From contig NZ_JADPKT010000033.1 in assembly GCF_023074075.1 (NCBI RefSeq), positions 62,001 through 126,000 of the forward strand: a DNA stretch of 64,000 bases, given 5' to 3'. The stretch comes from Bradyrhizobium sp. 138 (GTDB taxonomy: Bacteria; Pseudomonadota; Alphaproteobacteria; Rhizobiales; Xanthobacteraceae). Both the position numbers and the translations under genes were made by a program. Positions 47,518 to 56,824 of this stretch are shown in pieces. The notes below the pieces were generated by a model that saw only the letters and a program-made list of their open reading frames with translations, had not been told where the DNA came from and searched no databases. Every line of letters starts with the position of its first letter. The first letter of the stretch is position 1.

Positions 47518-49143
47518 ATGCAGGGATTGATGATGGACATGCCGCTTCTGATCAGCGGTCTGATCCAGTATGCCGCGGACTATCACGGCGAGGCGGAAAT
47601 CGTCGCGCGCGAGATCGAGGGCGACATTCATCGCTACACCTATGCGGACGCCCATCCGCGCATCAAGCGGATGGCGCTGGCGTTGAAGCGGCTCGGCATG
47701 ACAAAAGGCGATCGCGTCGGCACGCTGGCCTGGAACACCCACCGCCATTTCGAGATGTTCTATGCCGCGCCGGGCATGGGCTATGTGCTGCACACCGTCA
47801 ACCCGCGGCTGTTTCCCGAGCAACTCGTCTACATCATCAACCATGCGGAAGATCGCCTGCTGTTCATCGATCGCGCCACGTTGCCGATCGTCGAGGCGAT
47901 CGCGCCGCAGCTGAGGACGATCGAGGCTTACGTCGTGATGTCCTCGCGCGAGCGGATGCCCGAGACGAAGCTTGCCAATTTGCATTGCTACGAGGAGCTG
48001 CTGGACAAGGAAAACGACGACGGCTTCACTTGGCCCGAGTTCGACGAAAAATCCGCCTCCACCATCTGCTACACCTCGGGCACGACGGGCAATCCCAAGG
48101 GCGTGATCTATTCACACCGCGCCGCGATCCTGCAGACCATGACCTGCTGCAACTTCGACTTCCTGCCCGGGCATCTCGAAGGCGTGCGTGAGGTGATGAT
48201 GCCGATGGCGCCTCTCTTCCACGGCAATGGCTGGAACATGCCGTTCACGGCGCCCTATACCGGCTCAAAGCTGGTGCTGCCCGGGCGCAATTACGAGCCC
48301 GACAAGCTCTATGAACTGCTCGAAGGCGAGAAGGTGACGTTGTCGGCGGGTGTGCCGAGCTTCTGGCTGATCCTGCTCGACTGGCTGGGCCGCACCGGCA
48401 ACAGGTTCTCGACGCTGCGCGCAACGTTGTCGTCAGGCTCGGCGCCGCCACGCGCCATGGTCGAGAAGCTGAAGCGCGAGTACGGCATCGACTACATCCA
48501 GGCCTGGGGCATGACCGAGGCCCTGGGCTGCTCGATGCCGGGCCTGCGGCCCGGCTCGGAGCACCTCGGCGAGAAGGAGAAATTCGACCGGCGCCAGGTC
48601 TCGGGCCGCGCCTGTTTCGGTACCGCCTTGCGCATCGTCGATGACGCCGGCGTCGAGCTGCCGCGCGACGGCAAGACCGTCGGTCATCTGCGCGCCCGCG
48701 GACCGTGGGTCGCCTCCGGCTATATGAAGTTAGAGGAGGGCCTCGACCGCGACGGCTGGCTGATCACCGGCGACATGGCCGTGATCGATCCTCAAGGCCA
48801 CGTCACGCTGACCGACCGCTCCAAGGACGTGATCAAGTCCGGCGGCGAATGGATCTCCTCGATTCAGCTCGAGGACGTTGCCTTGTCGCATCCCGATGTG
48901 CTTCAGGCCGCCGTGGTCGCCATCAACCACGAGAAATGGCAGGAGCGCCCCCTGCTCCTCGTCGTCCGCAAGAAGGGTGCAACGGTCGACGGCAAGACGC
49001 TGCTCGACCACATGCGCCCCAGGATCGCGAGTTGGTGGATGCCGGACGCCGTCGAATTCCTCGACGAATTTCCGATGACGGGGACCGGCAAGGTGCTGAA
49101 GTCGGCCCTGCGCGAGAAGTTCAGGGAATACCGCGTCGCGTGA
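47518..49143 (+). CDS. long-chain/medium-chain fatty acid-CoA ligase (AMP-binding family)
   Basis: The 541-residue ligase starts at ATG 47518 after TGGAGGAG. The AMP-binding P-loop YTSGTTGNPKGV is at 185-196, AWGMTE lies near 330, and the C-terminal catalytic lysine is in TGTGKVLKSA near 530. It activates a carboxylic acid to its CoA ester via an adenylate. The acyl-CoA dehydrogenase gene lies two genes on and the Baeyer-Villiger enzyme is divergent. The set would suit beta-oxidation of the acid released after ring opening, although this is inferred from position. Confidence 0.9.
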   Translation: MQGLMMDMPLLISGLIQYAADYHGEAEIVAREIEGDIHRYTYADAHPRIKRMALALKRLGMTKGDRVGTLAWNTHRHFEMFYAAPGMGYVLHTVNPRLFPEQLVYIINHAEDRLLFIDRATLPIVEAIAPQLRTIEAYVVMSSRERMPETKLANLHCYEELLDKENDDGFTWPEFDEKSASTICYTSGTTGNPKGVIYSHRAAILQTMTCCNFDFLPGHLEGVREVMMPMAPLFHGNGWNMPFTAPYTGSKLVLPGRNYEPDKLYELLEGEKVTLSAGVPSFWLILLDWLGRTGNRFSTLRATLSSGSAPPRAMVEKLKREYGIDYIQAWGMTEALGCSMPGLRPGSEHLGEKEKFDRRQVSGRACFGTALRIVDDAGVELPRDGKTVGHLRARGPWVASGYMKLEEGLDRDGWLITGDMAVIDPQGHVTLTDRSKDVIKSGGEWISSIQLEDVALSHPDVLQAAVVAINHEKWQERPLLLVVRKKGATVDGKTLLDHMRPRIASWWMPDAVEFLDEFPMTGTGKVLKSALREKFREYRVA

Positions 49144-49247
49144 CCCTCTGCGATCGCGCAAGGGCTGTCCGTGCGCAATCGTCTTCATCTTTTGGTAGAT
49201 TTGGAGGCGATATAGCGAGACCTCGCTAATCCCTTATCGAGGACACC

Positions 49248-50357
49248 ATGGCGTTTTCCGGATTGGGCCTGCATCTCGGCAATCTCTCGCGCCTGTCAAA
49301 TGCGCAGACGCGCTCGATCAGCCCGGAGAACTTCACCGGCGAGAAGGGCAAGGGCGGCATGTCCGTCGACGGCCCCGCCGCGCGCCAGGCGCGCGATCTC
49401 GGACAGGGATGGAAGGTCTCGCCTTATGTCGTCATCGATCCCGGCACAACTTTCACCCTCGCCGACATTCAGGGGCAGGGCGCGATCCAGCAGATCTGGA
49501 TGACGCTGGCGCGCGGACGGCTTCGCCATTCGATCCTGCGCATCTACTGGGACGACCAGGAACAGCCGAGCGTCGAATGCCCGGCCGGCGATTTCTTCGC
49601 CTGCGGATGGGAAGAGTTCGCTCAGGTGTCCTCGCTCGCCGTCTGCGTCAATCCCGGCCGCGCCTTCAACTGCTATTGGGAAATGCCGTTTCGCAAGCGT
49701 GCGCGGTTTACGCTGGAGAACCGCAGCGAGGAGCAGCTCACGGTCTATTACCAGATCAACTATGCGCTGACCGACGTGCCCGAAGACTGCGGCTATTTCC
49801 ATGCGCAGTTCCGTCGCACCAATCCGCTGCCTTACAAGGAGGTCTACACCATCCTCGACGGCATCAGCGGCGCCGGCCACTATGTCGGCACCTACATGGC
49901 CTGGGGCGTCAACAACAACGGCTGGTGGGGCGAAGGCGAGATCAAATTCTTCATCGACGGCGATGGCGAATTCCCGACGATTTGCGGCACCGGCACCGAG
50001 GACTATTTTTGCGGCGCTTACAATTTCGATCCCCATGTCGCGCACGGCGGCCAGGGACAATCGCGCTACCAGGAATTCACCACGCCCTATGCCGGCCTCC
50101 CGCAGGTGATCCGCCCCGACGGCGTCTACAAATCGCAGCAGCGCTTCGGCCTGTACCGCTGGCACATCCCCGATCCCGTGCGTTTCCGCTCCGATTTGCG
50201 GGTGACGATCCAGGCGCTGGGCTGGCTGCCCGGCGCGAAGGACGGAAAATACCTTCCCTTGCAGGACGACATCGCCTCGGTCGCGTTCTGGTACCAGACG
50301 CTGCCGACGGCCCCATTCCCGAAACTGCCCGGCCCGAACTATCTCGAAATCGGCTGA
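49248..50357 (+). CDS. DUF2961/GH172 family protein
   Basis: This 369-residue protein has the DUF2961 fold signatures: the N-terminal [22 protein letters not shown] segment, [13 protein letters not shown], the core [15 protein letters not shown] (near 245), and a YRWHIPDP motif. DUF2961 is now glycoside hydrolase family 172, whose known members cleave alpha-D-fructofuranosides (difructose dianhydride) or D-arabinofuranosides. No signal peptide is seen, so it would act inside the cell. The neighbours are acyl-CoA enzymes instead of sugar genes, which makes its substrate unclear. The gene starts 104 bp after the ligase and ends 31 bp before the dehydrogenase. Confidence 0.85.
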   Translation: MAFSGLGLHLGNLSRLSNAQTRSISPENFTGEKGKGGMSVDGPAARQARDLGQGWKVSPYVVIDPGTTFTLADIQGQGAIQQIWMTLARGRLRHSILRIYWDDQEQPSVECPAGDFFACGWEEFAQVSSLAVCVNPGRAFNCYWEMPFRKRARFTLENRSEEQLTVYYQINYALTDVPEDCGYFHAQFRRTNPLPYKEVYTILDGISGAGHYVGTYMAWGVNNNGWWGEGEIKFFIDGDGEFPTICGTGTEDYFCGAYNFDPHVAHGGQGQSRYQEFTTPYAGLPQVIRPDGVYKSQQRFGLYRWHIPDPVRFRSDLRVTIQALGWLPGAKDGKYLPLQDDIASVAFWYQTLPTAPFPKLPGPNYLEIG

Positions 50358-50388
50358 TCCTGTCGCCGATCGATCAAGGAGACCAGAG

Positions 50389-51600
50389 ATGCTCTACCCG
50401 ATGTCGCCCAAAGTCGTCGAGCTCAAGCGCAGGCTCGAAAGCTTCATGGACCGGCACATCTATCCGAACGAGGAGCGGTTTTATCGCGAGGCGGAGGAGC
50501 TCGGGCCGTGGAAAGTGTATCCCGTCGTCGAAGAGTTGAAGCCGCTGGCGCGCGCGGAAGGTCTCTGGAATCTGTTCCTGCCGGAATCCAGCCATGGCGC
50601 GGGCCTCACCAATCTCGAATATGCCCCGCTCTGCGAGGTGATGGGCCGCTCGCATCTCGCACCTGAAGTCTTCAACTGTTCGGCACCCGACACCGGCAAC
50701 ATGGAGGTACTAGAGCGCTATGGCTCGGAGAAGGACAAGGAGCGTTGGCTGAAGCCGTTGCTCGCGGGCGAGATCCGCTCCTGCTTCGCCATGACGGAGC
50801 CTGCGGTTGCCTCATCCGATGCGACCAACATCGAGAGCTTGATCGTGCGCGACGGCGACCACTACGTCATCAACGGGCGCAAATGGTACACGACCAATGC
50901 GACAGATCCCCGCTGCAAGATCTGCATCTTCATGGGCAAGACCGATCCCGATAATCCGGACCGGCACAAGCAGCAATCCATGATCCTGGTGCCGATGGAG
51001 ACATCAGGCATCGAGGTGAAGCGCCCCCTGCCCGTGTTCGGCTTCTACGGCGTGCCCGACCGCGCCTCCGAGGTCGTCTTCACCAATGTGCGCGTGCCCC
51101 GGGAAAACATGCTGCTCGGCGAGGGCCGCGGCTTCGAGATTGCGCAGGGCCGGCTCGGCCCCGGCCGCATCCATCACTGCATGCGGCTGATCGGGCTATC
51201 CGAACGCACGCTCGAGAAGATGTGCCGCCGGGTGCGCAGCCGCGTCGCCTTCGGCAAGCCGGTCTCCGAGCAGACGGTGACGCAGGAGCGCATCGCGGAA
51301 GCCCGCATCATGATCGAGCAGGCCCGGCTGCTGACGCTGAACGCGGCCTACGCGATGGACACGGTCGGCAACAAGGTGGCGAAGGCCGAGATCGCGATGA
51401 TCAAGGTCGCCGTGCCCAACATGGCCTGCCAGATCATCGACTGGGCGATCCAGGCCCATGGCGGCGGCGGCACCTCGAACGATTTCGGACTGACGCAGGC
51501 CTACGCCACCGCGCGCCTGCTGCGGCTCGCGGACGGGCCGGACGAAGTTCACAGGAACCAGATCGCGTGGTTCGAGCTGAAGAAATATTCAAACGTTTAG
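50389..51600 (+). CDS. acyl-CoA dehydrogenase
   Basis: The 403-residue flavoprotein starts at ATG 50389 with AAGGAGA before it. It has the FAD-binding [15 protein letters not shown] segment near 130 and the C-terminal domain with [15 protein letters not shown] residues (HGGGGTS) near 360. The ACAD10/11-like subgroup, with the opening [12 protein letters not shown], handles branched or hydroxylated acyl-CoAs. It desaturates acyl-CoA at the alpha-beta position and feeds beta-oxidation. It is the last gene of the ligase-GH172-dehydrogenase run and is followed by a perfect hairpin. Confidence 0.92.
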   Translation: MLYPMSPKVVELKRRLESFMDRHIYPNEERFYREAEELGPWKVYPVVEELKPLARAEGLWNLFLPESSHGAGLTNLEYAPLCEVMGRSHLAPEVFNCSAPDTGNMEVLERYGSEKDKERWLKPLLAGEIRSCFAMTEPAVASSDATNIESLIVRDGDHYVINGRKWYTTNATDPRCKICIFMGKTDPDNPDRHKQQSMILVPMETSGIEVKRPLPVFGFYGVPDRASEVVFTNVRVPRENMLLGEGRGFEIAQGRLGPGRIHHCMRLIGLSERTLEKMCRRVRSRVAFGKPVSEQTVTQERIAEARIMIEQARLLTLNAAYAMDTVGNKVAKAEIAMIKVAVPNMACQIIDWAIQAHGGGGTSNDFGLTQAYATARLLRLADGPDEVHRNQIAWFELKKYSNV

Positions 51601-51605
51601 AAGCT

Positions 51606-51634
51606 GGGCTCGCCAACCGCATAGTGGCGAGCCC
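51606..51634. terminator. bidirectional hairpin terminator
   Basis: GGGCTCGCCA (51606-51615) pairs perfectly with TGGCGAGCCC (51625-51634) around a 9-base loop. It lies between the convergent acyl-CoA dehydrogenase and binding-protein genes, 5-6 bases from either stop. There is no clear U-tract. Confidence 0.65.
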
Positions 51635-51640
51635 CTCGCC

Positions 51641-52549
51641 TCAGTTCACTACGTACACATCCGGATCGGCGCTGGAGCTCGGCTTCTTGAAGGCGTTGCG
51701 CAAGGCGGGCGACATCGGGACGTTGTAGTTGAGGCCGTTCGGCGGCGTCGGCGATTGCAGCCATTTCTTGTAGAGGACCTCGATCTCAGGGCTCGCGTAG
51801 AGCTCCGCCGTCGCGCGATCGGCCAGCGCCTTGAACGGCGCGTCCTCACGCCGCAGCATGATGCCGTACGGCTCCGGCTTGGAGAAGGCCTCCTCGCTGA
51901 TCATGTAGGCTTGCGGCTCCTTCGACCGCGCGATCGCGACCGCGAGCTGGACGTCATCGAGTGCGTAGGCCTGGGCGCGGTCGGTTTCCAGCAGCAGGAA
52001 GGCTTCGGCCTGGTCCTTCGCCGGCATCACATTGATGCCGAGATTGCGTTCCGTATTGACCTTGGCGAGCTGGGTCAGGTTGACCGAGCCGGCCACGGCC
52101 GTGACCGCCTTGCCCTTGAGATCGTCGATGGTGTTGATCTTGGCGGCCTTCTTGGCGGCAAATCGTGTCGCGCTGAGGAAATGCGTGTTGGTGAAGGCGA
52201 CCTGCTTCTGACGATCGGCGTTGTTGGTGGTCGCCGAACAATGCAGATCGAGCGTGCCGTTGACCATCAAGGGAATCCGGTTCGACGAGGTCACGGCGAG
52301 CGTATCGACGGCGATGTCGGGCATGCCCAGCTGTTTCTTCACGGCATCGACGATCCCAAGGCAGATGTCCATGGCAAAGCCGACCGGCTTCTGGTTGCCG
52401 TCGAGATAGCTGAAGGGGACCGAGGCTTCCTGATAGCCGAGCGTGATCTTCTTGGTCTCCTTGACCTTTTGCAGCGTGCCCGTGAGATCCTCAGCCGAGG
52501 CTGCGCTCGCAAGGCATGAGACGGCCAGAAGAACAGTCGTTACACGCAT
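51641..52549 (-). CDS. amino-acid ABC transporter substrate-binding protein (GltI-like)
   Basis: This 302-residue periplasmic protein has a signal peptide to about 19 (ASAE) and the type II binding fold of polar amino-acid receptors. Motifs include FSYLDGNQKPVGFAMDIC near 47-64 and SATRFAAKKA in the hinge region. Length and ending fit glutamate/aspartate receptors (GltI). No permease or ATPase gene is adjacent, so it is an orphan receptor that either uses a distant transporter or senses amino acids. A strong hairpin precedes it. Confidence 0.87.
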   Translation of the reverse strand: MRVTTVLLAVSCLASAASAEDLTGTLQKVKETKKITLGYQEASVPFSYLDGNQKPVGFAMDICLGIVDAVKKQLGMPDIAVDTLAVTSSNRIPLMVNGTLDLHCSATTNNADRQKQVAFTNTHFLSATRFAAKKAAKINTIDDLKGKAVTAVAGSVNLTQLAKVNTERNLGINVMPAKDQAEAFLLLETDRAQAYALDDVQLAVAIARSKEPQAYMISEEAFSKPEPYGIMLRREDAPFKALADRATAELYASPEIEVLYKKWLQSPTPPNGLNYNVPMSPALRNAFKKPSSSADPDVYVVN

Positions 52550-52601
52550 CGGTGGCTCCTCAGGGGACTCGCGCCTCCATGCCGGGCGCAGTTACCGGAG
52601 T

Positions 52602-52648
52602 TGATAGCGCAGGCGTGTTCCGGCCGCCAGACATGCCTGCGCCTATCA
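52602..52648 (-). terminator. strong hairpin between SnoaL-like and binding-protein genes
   Basis: TGATAGCGCAGGCGTG (52602-52617) pairs with CATGCCTGCGCCTATCA (52632-52648), allowing one bulged base and one G-T pair, around a 14-base loop. It is 33 bases beyond the SnoaL-like stop and 53 bases before the binding-protein start. It is likely a terminator or processing site separating the two, though it lacks a T-run. Confidence 0.5.
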
Positions 52649-52680
52649 GCTATCACAGCTTTCGATATGACGAGCGGCGC

Positions 52681-53100
52681 TTACGCCTCGATGCCGCGCT
52701 GGACCAGGATACGCTCGGCGCTGTCGTTCCAGACGTCCATCTTGGTGATCTTGCCGTTGCGCACCACGAAGCGGTCGACGTAACGGTTGCCCTCGAACGG
52801 GGTCCCATCCATCCATTCGCCGTAGAGCGTGCCGACGCTGTAAACCACGGTCTCGCCGTCGCCGGGGCAGACGTCGAACCGGTCCATCTTCTTCTTGACC
52901 CAGCGGTAGCGCTTGGCGTTGAAGCCGGTCGGGCCGCGCGGATGATCGAACTCGCGCCCGCCGGTGAATGTGATCACGGTACCCGGCGCCATATAGGCGG
53001 CCGCAGCGTCCGGATCGGGGATCATCGATGCCGTGAGATAGGCCTCTACGATCGCGGCGTCGGACATCGGAGCGGCTTCGGCTCTTGCGGCAACGGACAT
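52681..53100 (-). CDS. nuclear transport factor 2 (SnoaL-like) family protein
   Basis: The 139-residue protein starts at ATG 53100 after GGGAGAACC; a longer frame to 53157 lacks a ribosome site. It has the cone-shaped NTF2-like fold pattern: N-terminal helix with PDPDAAAAYM, a strand VITFTGG, and the final VWNDSAERIL strand. Family members are small-molecule hydratases, isomerases or scaffold proteins. It is divergent from a cytosine-deaminase-like amidohydrolase, with which it may work. The reaction is unknown. Confidence 0.75.
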   Translation of the reverse strand: MSVAARAEAAPMSDAAIVEAYLTASMIPDPDAAAAYMAPGTVITFTGGREFDHPRGPTGFNAKRYRWVKKKMDRFDVCPGDGETVVYSVGTLYGEWMDGTPFEGNRYVDRFVVRNGKITKMDVWNDSAERILVQRGIEA

Positions 53101-53244
53101 GGCTGGTTCTCCCGGGGTTCGCGGAATACTACTGCTACTGTCGCAGAATCCATGCATATATTTTGAACATCTGCCCCGCTACACTGCCGACAACCTGGAG
53201 CCGCCGATCCCGGTTGATTGCTCTAAATTCCGTCCGCAAGAGCC

Positions 53245-54480
53245 ATGACCAGCCAGCCCACCTTCGACCTGATCTTCCGTAATGCGCTAGTGCGATCATC
53301 CGCCGCGCCCGTCGACATCGGCGTGAAAGCCGGCCGGATCGCCGCGATCGAGCCGAAGCTCGTCTGTGACGCGGTCGAGCTCGATCTCGGCGGCCGTCTT
53401 GCCCTGCCCGGCTTCGTCGATACCCACATCCATCTCGACAAGGCCTGCCTGCTCGGCCGCTGCGGGCATGACCACGGCAGCGTCTCGGACGCCATCCGCG
53501 CCGTTGCCGGAATGAAGCGCGATTTCAGCGTCGAGGACGTCTATGCCCGCGGCGCCAGAGTGCTCGAACGCGCGATCGTACACGGCACAACGCGCATGCG
53601 CACGCATGTCGAGATCGATCCGCGCATCGGCTTGCGCGGCTTCGAGGCGGTCAGGGCGCTGAAGCGCGATTATCTCTGGGCGATCGACCTGTCGCTCTGC
53701 GTCTTCCCGCAGGAAGGCCTGACCAACGATCCCGGCGCTGAGGACCTGCTGGTCCAGGCTTTGCGTGACGGCGGCGACGTGATCGGCGGCTGTCCCTATA
53801 TGGACACCGACCCGAACGCGCATCTCGCGCGCATCTTCGATCTCGCGCAGGAGTTTGACGTCGACGTCGACCTGCATCTCGATTTCGATCTCGATCCCTC
53901 CTGGTGGCATCTCGACGAAGTCTGCCGGCAGGCCGAGCGGCGCAATTATCAGGGACGCGTGGCGATCGGCCATGCGACGAAGCTCTCGGCCCTGCCGCCG
54001 GAGCGAATGAAGGCTGCCACCGCGCAACTCGCGGGAGCCGGCATCGCCGTCACCGTGCTGCCCGCGACCGATCTCTACCTGATGGGGCGCGAAGCCACCC
54101 ACAACGCGCCGCGCGGGCTGACACTCGCCCACAAGCTCGCGGGCGACGGCGTGGTGTGCTCGGTCGCGACCAACAACGTGCTCAATCCCTTCACGCCGTT
54201 CGGCGACGCCTCGCTGCTGCGGATGGCGAACTTCTACGCCAATGTCGCGCACGCCTCGGTGAGCGATTTCGACACCTGCCTCGATCTCGTGACCGAACTG
54301 CCGGCGCGGCTGATGAACCTTGACGATTACGGCATCAAGCTCGGCAATCCCGCCGATCTCGTCGTGCTCGATACAAAGGATAGCCGCTTCGCCATTGCCG
54401 AGCTGCCCGATATCGCGATGGGCTTCAAGAGCGGCCGACAGACATTTGCACGGCAGCAGCCCGCTCTGTTCCGGCCCTAG
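53245..54480 (+). CDS. amidohydrolase, cytosine deaminase-like
   Basis: This 411-residue amidohydrolase has the metal motif GFVDTHIHLDKA (His61, His63), a HLDFDLDPSWWHL segment, a GHATKLSAL strand with a metal His, and a terminal Asp in FTPFGDAS. HIHLDKA is characteristic of the cytosine deaminase and isopropylammelide hydrolase branch, which removes amino or alkylamino groups from pyrimidine- or triazine-like rings. The precise substrate is not given by the sequence. It stands alone, divergent from the SnoaL-like gene (144 bp between starts). Confidence 0.85.
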   Translation: MTSQPTFDLIFRNALVRSSAAPVDIGVKAGRIAAIEPKLVCDAVELDLGGRLALPGFVDTHIHLDKACLLGRCGHDHGSVSDAIRAVAGMKRDFSVEDVYARGARVLERAIVHGTTRMRTHVEIDPRIGLRGFEAVRALKRDYLWAIDLSLCVFPQEGLTNDPGAEDLLVQALRDGGDVIGGCPYMDTDPNAHLARIFDLAQEFDVDVDLHLDFDLDPSWWHLDEVCRQAERRNYQGRVAIGHATKLSALPPERMKAATAQLAGAGIAVTVLPATDLYLMGREATHNAPRGLTLAHKLAGDGVVCSVATNNVLNPFTPFGDASLLRMANFYANVAHASVSDFDTCLDLVTELPARLMNLDDYGIKLGNPADLVVLDTKDSRFAIAELPDIAMGFKSGRQTFARQQPALFRP

Positions 54481-54660
54481 AGCTGAACGGGTTTCCGGCG
54501 GATTTTCCAACGGTAAAATCGTCAGGGACACGGCTGACCATCGGGCCGCTTTCTCCAGTTTTGCTGCCGATTCCCGCCCGAAATCCGAGTCCGGTAGAAT
54601 CCCGGACCGTAGCTGTGCGCATTGAACAAAAGGCCGTCCGGATCATACTAAGGGGGCGCT

Positions 54661-54679
54661 CTGAACCATCCGGGTTCAG
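54661..54679 (+). promoter_or_regulatory. hairpin just upstream of a hypothetical gene
   Basis: CTGAACC (54661-54667) pairs with GGTTCAG (54673-54679) around a 5-base loop, ending 9 bases before ATG 54689 and directly before the GGGAAG ribosome site. It could modulate translation. The rest of the 208-bp gap shows no clear signal. Confidence 0.4.
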
Positions 54680-54688
54680 TCGGGAAGT

Positions 54689-55015
54689 ATGTTTATGTTC
54701 AGCGCATTCAGTAGCATCGATTATCGCTCCATTCGGGCCGACACGCCCGCGGAAACGGCCGTCAAGCGGCTGAGTGGAATCGGCGAAGTCCTGTCGGACC
54801 TCGATATCTCGGCGATCCGCACGCAAGACGACATGACCCGCGCGCTCTTGACGCTTGATACCGCCGACAAGTGCATCCGCATGATCGTCACGGAATTCCG
54901 CACCGCGCCTGCCAGGGAGCAGATCGTTCGCAAGGCCAAGAGCCTGGTCGATTTGATCGAGCTCGCCCGCGACGAACTCTCGAACTATCGCGACGCCGGT
55001 CCGGTCTTGAGCTGA
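54689..55015 (+). CDS. hypothetical helical protein (108 aa)
   Basis: The 108-residue protein may start at ATG 54689 or 54695. It is mainly helical, soluble and acidic to neutral, with ordered repeats of hydrophobic positions (ISAIRTQDDMTRALLTLDTADKC) that suggest a small helical bundle. There is a single Cys at 62. No family is recognised. It is convergent with the DUF1932 gene, the two stops being only 11 bp apart. Confidence 0.65.
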   Translation: MFMFSAFSSIDYRSIRADTPAETAVKRLSGIGEVLSDLDISAIRTQDDMTRALLTLDTADKCIRMIVTEFRTAPAREQIVRKAKSLVDLIELARDELSNYRDAGPVLS

Positions 55016-55026
55016 CCGCGCATGCG

Positions 55027-55941
55027 TCAGCGCTTGATCTTCGCCAGGATCCGGTCTGCCTCGGTGCGCCAATCGGCGCTGCGGGCGAAGTCCTTGGTAC
55101 CCCTGGCGCCAAACAACCCTTCATCGGCGAGGTCGGCGACCCAGGCCTGACGCTCGGCGGTGCCCTGCGCGGACCATGGCGTCAGCCCTGCCTCGCGCAC
55201 GGTCCCAGCGACCTCACGCACTTCCTCGGCACGGCGGCGACCGTGTTCGATCACGCGCTGGAAACAATAAGCCCCCAGCTCCTCCCAATTGATGGTAGGG
55301 AACGTCTCCGTGAGCGAGGCCAGCACCGCATCCTCCACCCCATAGGCGCGCGCGGTGGTGAAGCTCTCGATGACCATCGCCTCGAGGCCCTTGATCATGA
55401 TGCTGCGGCACATCTTCACGGCCGAAGCCACACCGAGCTCGTCGCTCGCAACCTTCGCGGCAAAGCCGATCGCGTTCAGAAGCGGCTCGATCTGCCTCGC
55501 GCCGCGGCCGCCGAGCAGCAACGGCACCTTGATGCGATAGGGCGGCACCGAAGTCATCACCGCGCCCTCGACATAGCGCCCGCCTCGGTCATCGATCAGC
55601 GCCGCGGCGCGCTGCTTGGCGCCGGGAGATGCCGAGTTGAAATCGAGGAACCAGGTGCCCTGGTTGATCGCGGCGGCACAGGTCTTCGCCACCGGCACAG
55701 CCTGGCTGGCCGTGACGGCGGAGATGATGAAGTCGCATTTCGCGGCCAGCTCAGCATGAGAGGCTGTGAGCGTCACGCCGAATTTCGCCGCATGCTCTTT
55801 CAGCGAAACGCCCTGCTCGCCATCGAGCTTGATATCATAGGCAGCGACCTTGATGTCCTGCTGGCGCAGATCCTCGGCCATAATCCGGCCGACCTCGCCA
55901 TATCCAACCAGCCCGATCTGCCATCGCTTCGGATCTGCCAT
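55027..55941 (-). CDS. NAD(P)-dependent oxidoreductase with DUF1932 domain
   Basis: The 304-residue protein has a 6-phosphogluconate-dehydrogenase-like N-terminal fold with Gly13-x-Gly15-x-x-Gly18 (GYGEVG) and an acidic Asp36 after strand 2, which suggests NAD. The C-terminal helical domain is DUF1932. Members occur in aromatic-degradation clusters and are thought to act as hydroxy-acid dehydrogenases, but their substrates are not settled. It is the last gene of the LigI-GalB-LigK operon, whose start abuts the end of the decarboxylase-like gene (about 1 bp). Confidence 0.85.
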   Translation of the reverse strand: MADPKRWQIGLVGYGEVGRIMAEDLRQQDIKVAAYDIKLDGEQGVSLKEHAAKFGVTLTASHAELAAKCDFIISAVTASQAVPVAKTCAAAINQGTWFLDFNSASPGAKQRAAALIDDRGGRYVEGAVMTSVPPYRIKVPLLLGGRGARQIEPLLNAIGFAAKVASDELGVASAVKMCRSIMIKGLEAMVIESFTTARAYGVEDAVLASLTETFPTINWEELGAYCFQRVIEHGRRRAEEVREVAGTVREAGLTPWSAQGTAERQAWVADLADEGLFGARGTKDFARSADWRTEADRILAKIKR

Positions 55942-56810
55942 CAGTTCAATCCTCGTGTCGTCTCGTCGAACAGCTCCTCGACCGCATAGCGGCGCGGGAT
56001 CAGCGCCTGCTGGAATGCGTAGTCGACGATCAGTCCGAGCGGATTCCGCTTTGCCTCGATCCCGAATGGGACGAGGTCCGGCGAGGCCGCAGACCCCATC
56101 TGCTCTTTATTGCGTTTGAGAAGATCATAGATGCCCGCGACCACGTCGGGGCGCGATTTCGCGAGTTGCTCAGTCACGACCACGAGATGGTTGACAGGGA
56201 CCACCCCGCGCCGGGCATACCATTTGGCGGCCTCTGCAGTCGGATCAGGGAATAGCGGCTTCAGCTTCGGATCGTTCGAGGTCTCGCCAAGCACGGCGTC
56301 GAGCTCTCCGTCGAGCAGCATCTGCAGGATCTTCTTGTCCTTCGGGGCACGTTCGGTGGTGTCGACATATTCGGCGACGTGCGGATCCTCGAAGGTGATC
56401 CAGCGGATCTTGTCGAGGTTCACGCCATAGTCGTTGGCGAGAATGCCCCGGATCCAGGCGCCGGTCGTCGTCGTGAACGAGCGGATACCGACGCGCTTGC
56501 CTTCGAGATCGGACGGTGCGAGCGTCCCCCGTGCGGGATTGTAGAGCGCATAAGAGTGCTGGAAGCGGCCGAGCATGGTCGCCGGCAACAGCACCAGCGG
56601 CTTGCCATGCGCCTTCGCCATCAGAAAGGTGACGATCGCCATCTCGCAAACGTCAAAAGCCTGCTCGCGCACCATCGGCTTGAACGCCGTGTTGGTCGGC
56701 GTGTACTCGACGAAGTCGAGATCGAAGAGGTCGGAGCGGAGCTCGCCGCTCTTCACCGCCCTCACATGGGGGTGACTGCCTAGCACGGCCTTCAGCTTGA
56801 GACGATCCAT
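55941..56810 (-). CDS. 4,5-dihydroxyphthalate decarboxylase-like / ABC-type binding-fold protein
   Basis: The 289-residue protein starts at ATG 56810 with GGAG 8 bases upstream; a TTG at 56828 overlapping the previous stop is an alternative. It has the periplasmic-binding fold of the NMT1/Pht5 group, including SFTTTTGAWIRG near 112, and no signal peptide, so it is cytoplasmic. Pht5 enzymes convert 4,5-dihydroxyphthalate to protocatechuate. In an operon for protocatechuate meta-cleavage products such a decarboxylase is biologically plausible, but the fold also includes ordinary solute-binding proteins, so the activity needs testing. Confidence 0.7.
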   Translation of the reverse strand: MDRLKLKAVLGSHPHVRAVKSGELRSDLFDLDFVEYTPTNTAFKPMVREQAFDVCEMAIVTFLMAKAHGKPLVLLPATMLGRFQHSYALYNPARGTLAPSDLEGKRVGIRSFTTTTGAWIRGILANDYGVNLDKIRWITFEDPHVAEYVDTTERAPKDKKILQMLLDGELDAVLGETSNDPKLKPLFPDPTAEAAKWYARRGVVPVNHLVVVTEQLAKSRPDVVAGIYDLLKRNKEQMGSAASPDLVPFGIEAKRNPLGLIVDYAFQQALIPRRYAVEELFDETTRGLN

Positions 56811-56824
56811 CCGCCCGCTCCGCT

